A stretch of 7,030 nt of DNA, taken from Pseudomonadota bacterium (GTDB taxonomy: Bacteria; Pseudomonadota; Alphaproteobacteria; Rhizobiales; Xanthobacteraceae). The position numbers and the translations under genes were made by a program. Under the pieces are notes generated by a model, which had not been told where the DNA came from, did no database searches, and worked only from the letters and a program-made list of their open reading frames with translations. The DNA is taken from NCBI GenBank assembly GCA_023392205.1, contig JAEVZN010000265.1, positions 1 to 7,030 of the forward strand, read 5' to 3'. Below, in pieces: positions 1 to 6,152 of the stretch (its first letter is position 1; the number at the start of each line of letters is the position of its first letter).

Positions 1-35
1 ATTGTGTCTCGCGCGTTCGTTTGCCGCATCCGGGC

Positions 36-66
36 TCCGATTAACGGCATGGAAACCATAATCGGA
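36..66. repeat. Inverted repeat in the leader of the Wzc-like gene
   Basis: TCCGATTA (36-43) is perfectly repeated in inverse as TAATCGGA (59-66), 8-bp arms around a 15-nt centre. A second, smaller inverted repeat, ATGG-AAA-CCAT (49-59), lies inside it with a different centre, so the two could form alternative hairpins in RNA. No T-run follows, so it does not look like an intrinsic terminator. It could be an operator or a leader stem-loop for the gene starting at 102. The symmetry is seen directly; any function is inference. Confidence 0.4.
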
Positions 67-91
67 CGAAATACGGCAGTCGGGAAGGTGT

Positions 92-95
92 GGAG
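92..95 (+). promoter_or_regulatory. Ribosome binding site choosing the ATG at 102
   Basis: GGAG lies six bases before the ATG at 102, a good spacing. The competing in-frame GTG at 90 has its purine run (GGGAAGG, 82-88) only one base away, too close to work well. This favours the ATG start, shortening the protein by four residues. Confidence 0.5.
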
Positions 96-101
96 TCGGT
101 A

Positions 102-2366
102 ATGCGATCGGTTCAGTCTTGGAGTGACGGCGCGCCGCGCGGACCGGAGGCCGACGGTGAACTGGACCTGAGGGCATTGGGTGCCGCGCTGTGGCGGCGC
201 AAGGCGCTCATTCTGCTTCCCACGATCGTGGTCGCGATCCTCACCCTCCTTGCGGTGAACTCCATCTCGCCGCGCTACAAATCCGAAGCCAGAATCGTGG
301 TGGAAAGCCGCGAGAACGTATTTCTAAGGCCCGAAGCCGAGAAATCGGTCGACCGGTCGGGCGCCGACCAGGAAGCGGTCGCGACCCAGGTCCAGATCAT
401 CCAGTCGCGCGATATTGCACGTCAGGTGATCAAGGAACTGAAGCTCAACGAGCGGCCCGATTTCGATCCTGTCCTCAACGGCGTGTCTCCGCTCAGTGCA
501 GTCCTGTCGCTGATCGGGATCGGGCAGGACCGGCTGCGCATGACCCCCGAAGAGCGGGTCATGGAGAATTACTTCTCGCGTCTCACGGTCTCCGCCATCG
601 AGCGCTCGCGGGTAATCACTATCGAGTTTAAGTCTGGCGATCCGGAATTGTCGGCAAACGTCGTGAACGCAATCGTCGATGCCTATCTGCGGCTTGCGCA
701 GGTCGCCAAGCAGGAGCAGACGCGCAACGCCAGCGCCTATCTCGCAAGCGAGATCGACAAGTTGCAAACGGCCGCTCTTGAAGCCGAACAAAAGGTTGAA
801 GACTTCCGCGCGAAATCGAACCTGTTCGTCGGCACCAATGCTACAAGCCTGTCCAATCAGCAATTGGGTGAGCTCAACAGCCAGCTTGCGGCAGCGCGGG
901 CACAGAAGGCTGATCTCGACGCGAAGTCGCGGCTGATCCGCGAAATGCTGAAGGCCGGGCGTTCGGTAGAATCCGCCGATATCATCAACTCGGATATTCT
1001 GAAGCGGCTCGTCGAGCAACGCGTTCTGTTACGGGCGCAATTGGCCGAACAATCATCGACGTTGCTGCCGCGGCATCCGCGCATCCAGGAACTGAACGCC
1101 CAGATCAGTTCGCTCGATGCCCAGATGCGCACGGAGTTGCAGAGGATTGTCGTGTCTCTCGAAAACGACGCGCGGATTGCCGCGGCGCGCATCGAGGCGA
1201 CGAATGAAAATCTCGACAGGATGAAGCAGCAGATCGGCAGCGCCAGCGCACAGGATGTCCGGCTGCGTGCGCTGGAGCGCGAGGCCAAGGCACAACGCGA
1301 TCTTCTGGAATCCTACCTCGCCCGCTATCGTGAAGCGGTGGCGCGCGACAATATCGACGCGTCGCCGGCGGAGGCGCGCGTAATCTCGCGGGCTACGGTC
1401 TCGAACGTTCCGGCCTTTCCAAAAAAGCTGCCCATCCTGCTCATCGCGACCCTGGCAACCGCCTTCCTGATGTCGGCCTTCGTATTGGCCGCCGAAATCC
1501 TGAAGCAGGGTGCGCCGCATATGCTGGGCCGCACGTCGCGTGAGGACGTATTGATCGTCGAGCGTGCGTCTGCCGTTGGCCCCTCTGGCGTGAGCACCGT
1601 GTCGGGCGGCCAGGGGGCTGCATCCGGCTCGGTGCTGGCGCGCTTGTGGCGAAATCGTAAGAGCGCGACAAAACCAGAAGCCTCCGATTCCGAAGAGACA
1701 TCGGCTGCCGGCAACGTTCCCGATGAGAGGCTGGCTGTGCCTATGGGAGAGCCTACCGCCAAGCCCGTTGCGGGCCTCGCCATCGGCGATATTGCATTGG
1801 CCCTGCGTGAACTGGGCGAGCCGGGGCGCAGGATCGCGGCGATCGGCGCCGCGCGGAATGTCGGCACGACCCATGCCGCGCTCGAACTGGCCCGCGCGCT
1901 CGCCAATGCCGGGGGCAGGGTGGTGCTGGCCGACCTGTCTTTGAAAGCGCCGAATCTCTCGGTGCTATCGACCGATCCGGATGCGCCGGGTCTGGCGGAT
2001 CTCGTGCAGAATAAGGCGTCCTTCGCCGACATCGTCACGCGCGACAAGTTCTCGCGTGTGCATATTGTCGGGACCGGAAAGGTCGACGGCGACATGTCCA
2101 TGATCCTGACGTCCGCGCGATTGGCAATGACCCTGGACGCGCTTGCACAGGCCTATGATCATCTGGTGATCGATGCCGGAGCCATGCCCGACACAATGCT
2201 TCAGACGATTGCGCAATATGCTCCACGCGCCATGCTTGTCGTGCCTGATCCGGGTGCCGAAAGCGCCATGGCTGAGCGGCAGACATTGATGGCCGCAGGA
2301 TTTACCGATGTCGTGCCGGTCCGAGGCGCACCGGTTAACGGCATGTCGGCTTCGGCCGCGGCCTGA
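102..2366 (+). CDS. Wzc/GumC-like polysaccharide co-polymerase with a degenerate BY-kinase domain
   Basis: Inner-membrane protein of the Wzz/Wzc/ExoP class, which controls chain length and export of exopolysaccharide or capsule. Numbering from the ATG at 102 (754 aa): cytoplasmic N-tail; TM1 about 36-55; Wzz-type segment after it; long periplasmic coiled coil about 200-400; a GNVR-type stretch around 384-412 (LRALEREAKAQRDLL...RYREA); a proline-containing segment and TM2 about 442-464; an A/S/G/E-rich linker about 470-555; then a MinD/BY-kinase-like domain. That domain keeps the fold signature, but Walker A reads IGAARNVGTT where kinases have GKT, so the catalytic lysine is Thr589. Walker A' (VVLADLS) keeps the first Asp (611) but not the second, and Walker B (HLVIDAG) keeps Asp691. 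There is no C-terminal tyrosine cluster. I infer a structural or nucleotide-sensing pseudokinase. It converges on the acyltransferase gene with two bases between stops. The family is sure; the polysaccharide is unknown. GTG at 90 is the alternative start. Confidence 0.9.
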   Translation: MRSVQSWSDGAPRGPEADGELDLRALGAALWRRKALILLPTIVVAILTLLAVNSISPRYKSEARIVVESRENVFLRPEAEKSVDRSGADQEAVATQVQIIQSRDIARQVIKELKLNERPDFDPVLNGVSPLSAVLSLIGIGQDRLRMTPEERVMENYFSRLTVSAIERSRVITIEFKSGDPELSANVVNAIVDAYLRLAQVAKQEQTRNASAYLASEIDKLQTAALEAEQKVEDFRAKSNLFVGTNATSLSNQQLGELNSQLAAARAQKADLDAKSRLIREMLKAGRSVESADIINSDILKRLVEQRVLLRAQLAEQSSTLLPRHPRIQELNAQISSLDAQMRTELQRIVVSLENDARIAAARIEATNENLDRMKQQIGSASAQDVRLRALEREAKAQRDLLESYLARYREAVARDNIDASPAEARVISRATVSNVPAFPKKLPILLIATLATAFLMSAFVLAAEILKQGAPHMLGRTSREDVLIVERASAVGPSGVSTVSGGQGAASGSVLARLWRNRKSATKPEASDSEETSAAGNVPDERLAVPMGEPTAKPVAGLAIGDIALALRELGEPGRRIAAIGAARNVGTTHAALELARALANAGGRVVLADLSLKAPNLSVLSTDPDAPGLADLVQNKASFADIVTRDKFSRVHIVGTGKVDGDMSMILTSARLAMTLDALAQAYDHLVIDAGAMPDTMLQTIAQYAPRAMLVVPDPGAESAMAERQTLMAAGFTDVVPVRGAPVNGMSASAAA

Positions 2367-2371
2367 GCTCA
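2364..2371. other. Palindrome holding both convergent stop codons
   Basis: TGAGCTCA is a perfect 8-bp palindrome. Its left TGA ends the Wzc-like gene on the + strand, and its right TCA is the TGA of the acyltransferase gene on the - strand. Only two bases separate the genes, so any terminator for either must lie inside the opposite gene. Confidence 0.85.
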
Positions 2372-3595
2372 ATCTGTGGTCTGCTTGCCGTTGACCATTC
2401 TGGCGCGGACGGCATGTGCGACACCCCATAGTCTGGGATTGCGTTTGACATAACCCTTCGCCCACAGCCAGTTGCGCAGCAGCGGAGCCACCGCGCGGCC
2501 GCGCAGGGAAAGCGGCAGGATGCTGTCATAGATCAATTCGATGTCTTTGCAGAAGAAGGTCTTGTAGCGCGCTTCGCCCGGCCCAATGTCGAATGACCGA
2601 AAATGTCGGCGTGCGCAATCCACGATCAAGTGTTGCAGCAGAATCAGCCCCGGACTGAACCGCGCCGCCTCGGTCGCGGTATGGGAGTTGAACATCGATG
2701 TGAAATGCTGGCCGTCGTGAATGCCCGAGAACAAAGCGAGCATTTCCCCTTCGCTTTCGAGAGCATAAAGCTCTATCACCGGCCGCCCTTCGGACAGCCC
2801 CTCGTGGCAGGCCGCGCGAACGAATTCCTCGACACCATATTGTCCGAAGGCGTTTTCGACCCCCTGCATCTTCAGCTTTTCGGCCTTCTGCGCAAAGAAG
2901 GCATCGAGTTGCCTGTCGACATCCGCGGCGCTGGTGGCGCGGACATATCTGTAGCCCGGAACCTTACTGAGCTTGCGTTCCTTGTTGCGCAGGCGCCCGC
3001 GCATCGTTCCGGAAATCTGCTGGGCGAGAATATCGTCTGCACCGGCTGTGATATGCAGGACGAAATTGTCCTCGCTGGCGCGCTGGTGCGGCAGCAGCAT
3101 GAAGGGATTGGGGGTGCCGTCCCATGTCGCAGGCTGGCTGTGCAGCATCACAAGATCGATGCCGTTCGCTTGTGCAGCAATCGCAGACATCACCGAACGC
3201 ATATCCTGAGCGGTAAAACGAGAGGCTACATCGCGGCGCCAGAGCGGCATGTTCAGCGTCGCGTGCTTGCCGCCGAAAAAGGTAGCGACGCGAAGCGCGC
3301 CGAACTTGCGCTCCAGCAGCGGCCACACAAACAAGGGCTCACCGCGCTCATCGCAACCCGTTACAATCAGCGGACGGTGCCCCAGCGGAGCGCTGACATG
3401 CCGGTGCCACAGCCGGATCCAGTCGAAGGCCTGATACGGAGAGGCCACGGCGTTGGACGCTGCCAGCGCCAGCCAGGGCGTTCGCGCCGCCTCGAGATCG
3501 TGACAGACGCTCACCACCGGCAGCGATCCCTGCCGCCGGATAGCCTGAACGTGCTGCATCCGTTCGCTCGCGATGTCACGAAAGGCGACATTCAT
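2369..3595 (-). CDS. FemAB/CelD(BcsL)-type GNAT acyltransferase
   Basis: Predicted soluble acyltransferase of the FemAB-like/CelD (BcsL) family, proteins commonly found in exopolysaccharide and cellulose loci and thought to transfer acyl or aminoacyl groups to glycan precursors. At 408 aa the length is usual for the family. Visible family features, in order: SPYQAFDWIRLWHRH (52-66), a typical substrate-side N-terminal motif; RGEPLFVWPLL (84-94); the basic R-x-R-N-K-E-R-K-L stretch (201-209); FFAQKAEKL (233-241); a central GNAT-like sheet with LYALESEGEMLALFSG (276-291); SPGLILLQHLI (314-324); and FDIGPGEARYK (335-345), the diagnostic D-x-G-x-G...YK box. No signal peptide or membrane helix is seen, so it should act in the cytoplasm. 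ATG at 3595 is supported by AAGGAG eight bases upstream. It is divergent from the deacetylase gene, suggesting shared control. Donor and acceptor cannot be told from sequence; acetylation is only one possibility. Confidence 0.85.
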   Translation of the reverse strand: MNVAFRDIASERMQHVQAIRRQGSLPVVSVCHDLEAARTPWLALAASNAVASPYQAFDWIRLWHRHVSAPLGHRPLIVTGCDERGEPLFVWPLLERKFGALRVATFFGGKHATLNMPLWRRDVASRFTAQDMRSVMSAIAAQANGIDLVMLHSQPATWDGTPNPFMLLPHQRASEDNFVLHITAGADDILAQQISGTMRGRLRNKERKLSKVPGYRYVRATSAADVDRQLDAFFAQKAEKLKMQGVENAFGQYGVEEFVRAACHEGLSEGRPVIELYALESEGEMLALFSGIHDGQHFTSMFNSHTATEAARFSPGLILLQHLIVDCARRHFRSFDIGPGEARYKTFFCKDIELIYDSILPLSLRGRAVAPLLRNWLWAKGYVKRNPRLWGVAHAVRARMVNGKQTTD

Positions 3596-3603
3596 CCGCC
3601 AGT

Positions 3604-3609
3604 CTCCTT
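3604..3609 (-). promoter_or_regulatory. Strong Shine-Dalgarno of the acyltransferase gene
   Basis: On the minus strand this reads AAGGAG, eight bases before the ATG at 3595. It is one of the best matches to the anti-SD in the window and fixes that start. Confidence 0.7.
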
Positions 3610-3646
3610 AGTCGTGGGCAAACTGGCAAAGATTTCTCAATAAAGC

Positions 3647-3664
3647 ATTGGCAGGATCGCCAAT
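3647..3664. promoter_or_regulatory. Dyad in the divergent acyltransferase/deacetylase promoter region
   Basis: ATTGGC (3647-3652) and GCCAAT (3659-3664) are perfect inverted 6-bp arms around six bases (AGGATC). The site sits in the 89-bp gap between two divergent starts (3595 and 3685), about 50 bp from the first and 20 bp from the second. A further TGGCA copy lies at 3624-3628. A dimeric regulator acting on both genes is a fair guess. I could not place convincing -35/-10 boxes. Confidence 0.35.
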
Positions 3665-3684
3665 TCTCTCGAGGATCAGAAGAC

Positions 3685-4743
3685 GTGAGCGGCCTCAAAA
3701 ACACCATCATTCGCGCCGGGCTGGAGACGTTGTATTTCAGCGGCGCGCATGTCGCCTTGCGGCCGATCGTTCAGGGGGTGGGACTTATACTAACCCTTCA
3801 CCATGTGCGTCCGGCCCATCCTGCCGGGTTCCAGCCAAACCGGCTCCTCGAGGTGTCCCCAAAATTCTTCGAATCCGCGATCCGGACCATCAGCAATTCC
3901 GGCCTCGAAGTGGTCTCGCTCGACGAAATGCATCGCCGGCTGGTCGAGCGCGACTTCAAGCGCCGTTTCGTCTGCATCACATTCGACGATGGCTATCGCG
4001 ACCTTTTGCAATGGGCCTATCCGGTGCTGAAAAAGCACGGCATGCCCTTCGCGCTTTATATCCCGACCGGATTTCCCGACCGCATCGGGGAAATCTGGTG
4101 GGTGGCGCTGGAGCGCGTGATCGCCAGGAGCGACCGTATCGGCCTTTATGTGCACGGAGAGAACCGGCATTTCGATTGCGCCCGCGCCGAGGACAAGCGC
4201 AACATCTATGAGCAGCTCTATTGGTGGCTGCGCAGCCTTGAGTCAGAAGACGAACTGCGCGCGGTCGTGCGTGATCTGTGCGCGCGCTACGGCGTCGACA
4301 TGAAGGCGCTGTGCGACGAACTCTGCATGACCTGGGAGGATATCGCCGAACTCGCCCGCGATCCGCTGGTGACGATCGGCGCCCATACGGTCAATCACTG
4401 CATGTTGAAGAAGGCCAGCGAAAGGGTGGTCCGCTCGGAAATGGATATGAGCCGCGCCGTGATCGAATCGGCCATCGGAGTGCGGCCGGAGCATTTTGCC
4501 TATCCGGTCGGCGATCCGACCTCGGCCGATGAACGCGAGTTCCGGATCGCTGCCGAAGTGGGGTTCCGGACAGCTGTGACCACCCGGCCGGGTGTCCTGT
4601 TTCGCGAGCATCGCCACCAATTGACAGCGTTGCCGCGGATTTCGCTCAACGGTGAGTTCCAGCAATTGCGCTATCTGCGGGTGCTGATGTCCGGTGTGGC
4701 GACGGCGATGTGGACCGGATTCCGGCGTCCGAAGGCAGCCTAG
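3685..4743 (+). CDS. Polysaccharide deacetylase (CE4/NodB homology domain)
   Basis: Metal-dependent carbohydrate deacetylase of the NodB-homology fold, expected to remove acetyl groups from a surface polysaccharide or its lipid-linked precursor. In the 352-aa protein the N-terminal part carries the GLILTLHHV segment (33-41) common in this subfamily. Motif 1 is TFDDG (99-103), with Asp101 as likely base and Asp102 as metal ligand. Motif 2 is HTVNH (234-238), giving the two metal-binding histidines, and FAYPVGD (271-277) matches motif 3. About 130 residues separate motifs 1 and 2, including the IWWVALERV segment (137-145), an insertion I recall from exopolysaccharide-locus deacetylases. No cleavable signal peptide is evident, which suggests a cytoplasmic or membrane-edge enzyme. 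It starts with GTG, with GAGG (3671-3674) ten bases ahead. It is divergent from the acyltransferase gene and converges on the DUF2842 gene. The fold is certain; the glycan is unknown. Confidence 0.92.
   Translation: MSGLKNTIIRAGLETLYFSGAHVALRPIVQGVGLILTLHHVRPAHPAGFQPNRLLEVSPKFFESAIRTISNSGLEVVSLDEMHRRLVERDFKRRFVCITFDDGYRDLLQWAYPVLKKHGMPFALYIPTGFPDRIGEIWWVALERVIARSDRIGLYVHGENRHFDCARAEDKRNIYEQLYWWLRSLESEDELRAVVRDLCARYGVDMKALCDELCMTWEDIAELARDPLVTIGAHTVNHCMLKKASERVVRSEMDMSRAVIESAIGVRPEHFAYPVGDPTSADEREFRIAAEVGFRTAVTTRPGVLFREHRHQLTALPRISLNGEFQQLRYLRVLMSGVATAMWTGFRRPKAA
4740..4743. other. CTAG shared by two opposing stop codons
   Basis: The four bases CTAG give TAG to the deacetylase gene on the + strand (4741-4743) and TAG to the DUF2842 gene on the - strand (4740-4742). 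The two coding regions thus overlap tail to tail by four bases. Confidence 0.85.
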
Positions 4744-4955
4744 CCGGCGCGCCGGCCTCCACCCTCCATCCAGCGGATCAGCGGCATCGCGGGCAAGATC
4801 CAGCCCATCCCCACGACCACGTAATAAATCCAGGCGGCGAGATTATTGGGGCTCGAAAACGCGAATTGAGCGACGGCCATGGCGACAAGCGCCCACACCG
4901 TCACCAGAGTGAGCAACCCTATGGCGCCGATGAACTTGCGGGTGCGGATGGACAT
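4740..4955 (-). CDS. DUF2842 small membrane protein
   Basis: A 71-residue protein of the DUF2842 family, whose function is not known to me. It begins with a basic stretch (MSIRTRKFIG) followed by a membrane helix at about 8-30. A short loop (FAFSSPNNLA) leads to a second helix at about 40-61 with the aromatic/proline pattern WIYYVVVGMGWILPAMPLI. The tail RWMEGGGRRAG is basic, so both ends are probably cytoplasmic. The frame stays open upstream to 5216, but that extension is mostly antisense to the heme A synthase gene and lacks family character. ATG at 4955 starts the recognisable domain, though no clear Shine-Dalgarno precedes it. The divergent neighbour is heme A synthase. I recall this neighbourhood from other Alphaproteobacteria, which may hint at a role near cytochrome oxidase assembly, but that is unproven. 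Confidence 0.8.
   Translation of the reverse strand: MSIRTRKFIGAIGLLTLVTVWALVAMAVAQFAFSSPNNLAAWIYYVVVGMGWILPAMPLIRWMEGGGRRAG
4743..4756. repeat. 14-bp perfect palindrome at a convergent gene end
   Basis: GCCGGCGCGCCGGC is fully self-complementary and sits directly after the deacetylase stop, within the last codons of the DUF2842 gene. It could form a very stable small hairpin in either transcript and so slow polymerase, but there is no T-run on either side, so a classical intrinsic terminator is not supported. Confidence 0.45.
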
Positions 4956-4964
4956 ACGGGAATG

Positions 4965-4974
4965 GTTTGCAAAC
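4965..4974. promoter_or_regulatory. Short palindrome upstream of the DUF2842 gene
   Basis: GTTTGCAAAC is a perfect 10-bp palindrome ten bases upstream of the DUF2842 start and about 65 bases before the heme A synthase start. It may be a regulator half of the divergent region, or chance. Confidence 0.2.
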
Positions 4975-4979
4975 TTCGC

Positions 4980-5009
4980 TTGAAGGATCGATGCAGCGCT
5001 CACTATATG
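4980..5009 (+). promoter_or_regulatory. Candidate promoter of the heme A synthase gene
   Basis: TTGAAG (4980-4985) and TATATG (5004-5009) are spaced 18 bases apart and resemble housekeeping -35 and -10 boxes. Transcription would begin near 5016, leaving a leader of about 20 bases before the ATG at 5038. The match is moderate, and alphaproteobacterial -10 boxes are poorly conserved, so this is a candidate only. Confidence 0.35.
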
Positions 5010-5021
5010 GTCGTCGACCAT
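5007..5021. promoter_or_regulatory. 15-bp dyad overlapping the predicted ctaA promoter
   Basis: ATGGTCG-T-CGACCAT has perfect 7-bp inverted arms around one base. It covers the end of the candidate -10 box and the expected transcription start, where a repressor would block the polymerase. Alternatively it would form a hairpin only with an unlikely tight loop, so a DNA site is more plausible than an RNA one. The symmetry is seen; the protein that binds is unknown. Confidence 0.4.
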
Positions 5022-5037
5022 TGGGCAAGGCTCGACC

Positions 5038-6111
5038 ATGTCTTCACGACAGCTTGAACTGACGGAGGGGCGTCTGGCCGCGATCAGGCTCTGGCTGATC
5101 GTGGTTGCGGCGCTTGTTGTCGGTACGCTGATTGTCGGCGGGGCGACCCGGCTGACGGAATCCGGCCTTTCGATCGTCGAATGGAAGCCGGTCACCGGCG
5201 TCCTGCCGCCGCTCACCGATCAGCATTGGGCGGTGGAGTTCGAGAAATACAAGCAGATCCCTCAATATCGCGAAATCAATCGCGGGATGTCGCTGTCCGA
5301 GTTCAAGACCATCTTCTGGTGGGAATGGGCGCATCGTATCCTCGGCCGCGTAATCGGCATCGTCTTCATTCTGCCGTTCGCTTTCTTCCTGTGGCGAGGC
5401 TGGATCGGGCCGGGTTTGCGCGGACGCCTCTGGCTGCTGCTGGGGCTCGGAGGATTACAGGGTGCCGTAGGATGGTGGATGGTGTCCTCCGGGTTGACCG
5501 AGCGCGTCAGCGTGTCGCAATACCGCTTGGCCTTTCACATGACATTGGCCTGCGTGATCTATGCCGCCATCGTGTGGACCATCTCCCAATTGCGACCGGT
5601 GGCGCCGGTGTCGTCCACGCCCGCCATACGGCTCCTCGCCGGATTGCTGGTTCCGCTGACGCTTCTGCAAATCTATCTCGGGGCCCTGGTGGCAGGCCTC
5701 GATGCCGGGCTCACCTACAATACCTGGCCGCTGATCGATGGCGCCTTTGTGCCGGCTGCGGAGCGGCTATGGTTTGAAACGCCGCTCTGGCGCAACTTTT
5801 TCGAAAATGCGCTGACGGTGCAATTCAATCATCGCGTGCTCGCCTATCTACTGCTGGCCCTCAGCCTGATCTATGCAGGAATGGTCTTGCGGAACGTGGC
5901 GGATGCCCGTGCGCGCGCGCTTGCCATTACCTTTGCTGTCACAATGGTCGTGCAGGCGATGGTTGGGATCGCAACGCTGCTTTACGCAGTTCCGATAAGC
6001 CTCGCGCTTTTGCATCAGGCTGTGGCCATCTTGCTCCTAACCATCGCCACCTTGCAGGCGTCTCGAATGTTCGAGCAGCGGCAGGAAAAACTGGTCCTCT
6101 CTCGCACCTGA
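5038..6111 (+). CDS. ctaA: Heme A synthase (CtaA/COX15 family)
   Basis: Integral membrane enzyme that oxidises the C8 methyl of heme O to the formyl group of heme A, needed for aa3-type cytochrome c oxidase. The 357-aa length and motifs match the alphaproteobacterial/mitochondrial COX15 type. TM1 (about 15-35) runs into GGATRLTESGLSIVEWKP (34-51), a hallmark loop. Candidate heme-ligand histidines are His99 (WEWAHRILGR), His167 (YRLAFHMTLA), His265 (FNHRVLAYLLLA) and His326 (LLHQAVAILLL), giving the usual two pairs in two four-helix halves. LVAGLDAGLTYNTWPLIDG (217-235) is the second hallmark loop. About eight helices are visible. The Bacillus-type cysteine pair of the first outer loop is absent, as expected for this type. 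ATG at 5038 follows GGCAAGG seven bases upstream. It stands alone rather than beside other oxidase genes, diverging from the DUF2842 gene and converging on the HD-GYP gene. Confidence 0.96.
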   Translation: MSSRQLELTEGRLAAIRLWLIVVAALVVGTLIVGGATRLTESGLSIVEWKPVTGVLPPLTDQHWAVEFEKYKQIPQYREINRGMSLSEFKTIFWWEWAHRILGRVIGIVFILPFAFFLWRGWIGPGLRGRLWLLLGLGGLQGAVGWWMVSSGLTERVSVSQYRLAFHMTLACVIYAAIVWTISQLRPVAPVSSTPAIRLLAGLLVPLTLLQIYLGALVAGLDAGLTYNTWPLIDGAFVPAAERLWFETPLWRNFFENALTVQFNHRVLAYLLLALSLIYAGMVLRNVADARARALAITFAVTMVVQAMVGIATLLYAVPISLALLHQAVAILLLTIATLQASRMFEQRQEKLVLSRT

Positions 6112-6116
6112 TTGCT

Positions 6117-6142
6117 TTGGCCGATCTTGCCCGGCCGACGGG
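6117..6142. terminator. Possible weak bidirectional terminator hairpin
   Basis: The 41-bp gap between the heme A synthase and HD-GYP stops holds GGCCG (6119-6123) pairing with CGGCC (6132-6136) over an 8-nt loop; a T-G and a T-A pair extend the stem to seven. An alternative stem, CCCG (6130-6133) with CGGG (6139-6142), overlaps it. No strong T-run follows on either strand, so termination is uncertain. It is nevertheless the only convergent junction here with room for one. Confidence 0.25.
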
Positions 6143-6152
6143 AACAGCCCTT

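Larger units (their letters stand above)
1..102 (+). other. Leader region, possibly the 3' tail of an upstream gene
   Basis: Frame 1 is open from base 1 to a TAA at 100-102, which overlaps the ATG of the next gene by one base (TAATG). That arrangement is typical of translational coupling and would make this the last 33 codons of an upstream polysaccharide gene. However, 33 open codons are not significant in GC-rich DNA, I do not recognise the peptide, and the inverted repeat at 36-66 fits a non-coding leader better. I cannot decide between the two from this window. A short reverse-strand frame is also open towards the left edge. Confidence 0.2.

Noticed and set aside
1..60. Possible start of a divergent minus-strand gene at the left edge
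   Set aside because: A few in-frame ATGs leave about 20 open codons before the edge, with no clear Shine-Dalgarno and no recognisable peptide; too short to support.
1500..1765. Linker of the Wzc-like protein as a possible frameshift or gene-fusion scar
   Set aside because: The frame is continuous and codon use does not change; an A/S/G/E-rich linker between TM2 and the kinase-like domain is normal for single-chain Wzc-type proteins.
1053..1874. Minus-strand open frame of 273 codons inside the Wzc-like gene, and another at 1325-2101
   Set aside because: Arg/Ser/Ala-rich translations without motifs or a credible start; both are shadows of the + strand gene.
2603..3643. Long + strand open frame of 346 codons opposite the acyltransferase gene
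   Set aside because: It is antisense to a gene with clear family motifs, its translation shows no recognisable domain, and long antisense frames are expected in GC-rich coding DNA.
3615..3660. Sigma-54-like TGGCA elements in the divergent promoter region
   Set aside because: TGGCA occurs twice, but neither copy has the matching TGC-containing -12 element at the required spacing.
4740..4912. Plus-strand frames continuing past the deacetylase stop (4694-4912 and 4710-5057)
   Set aside because: They lie opposite the DUF2842 gene, are Arg/Ser/Pro-rich and have no recognisable content.
4956..5216. N-terminal extension of the DUF2842 frame
   Set aside because: The extra residues are antisense to the ctaA start and the intergenic region and lack family character; the DUF2842 domain begins at the ATG at 4955.
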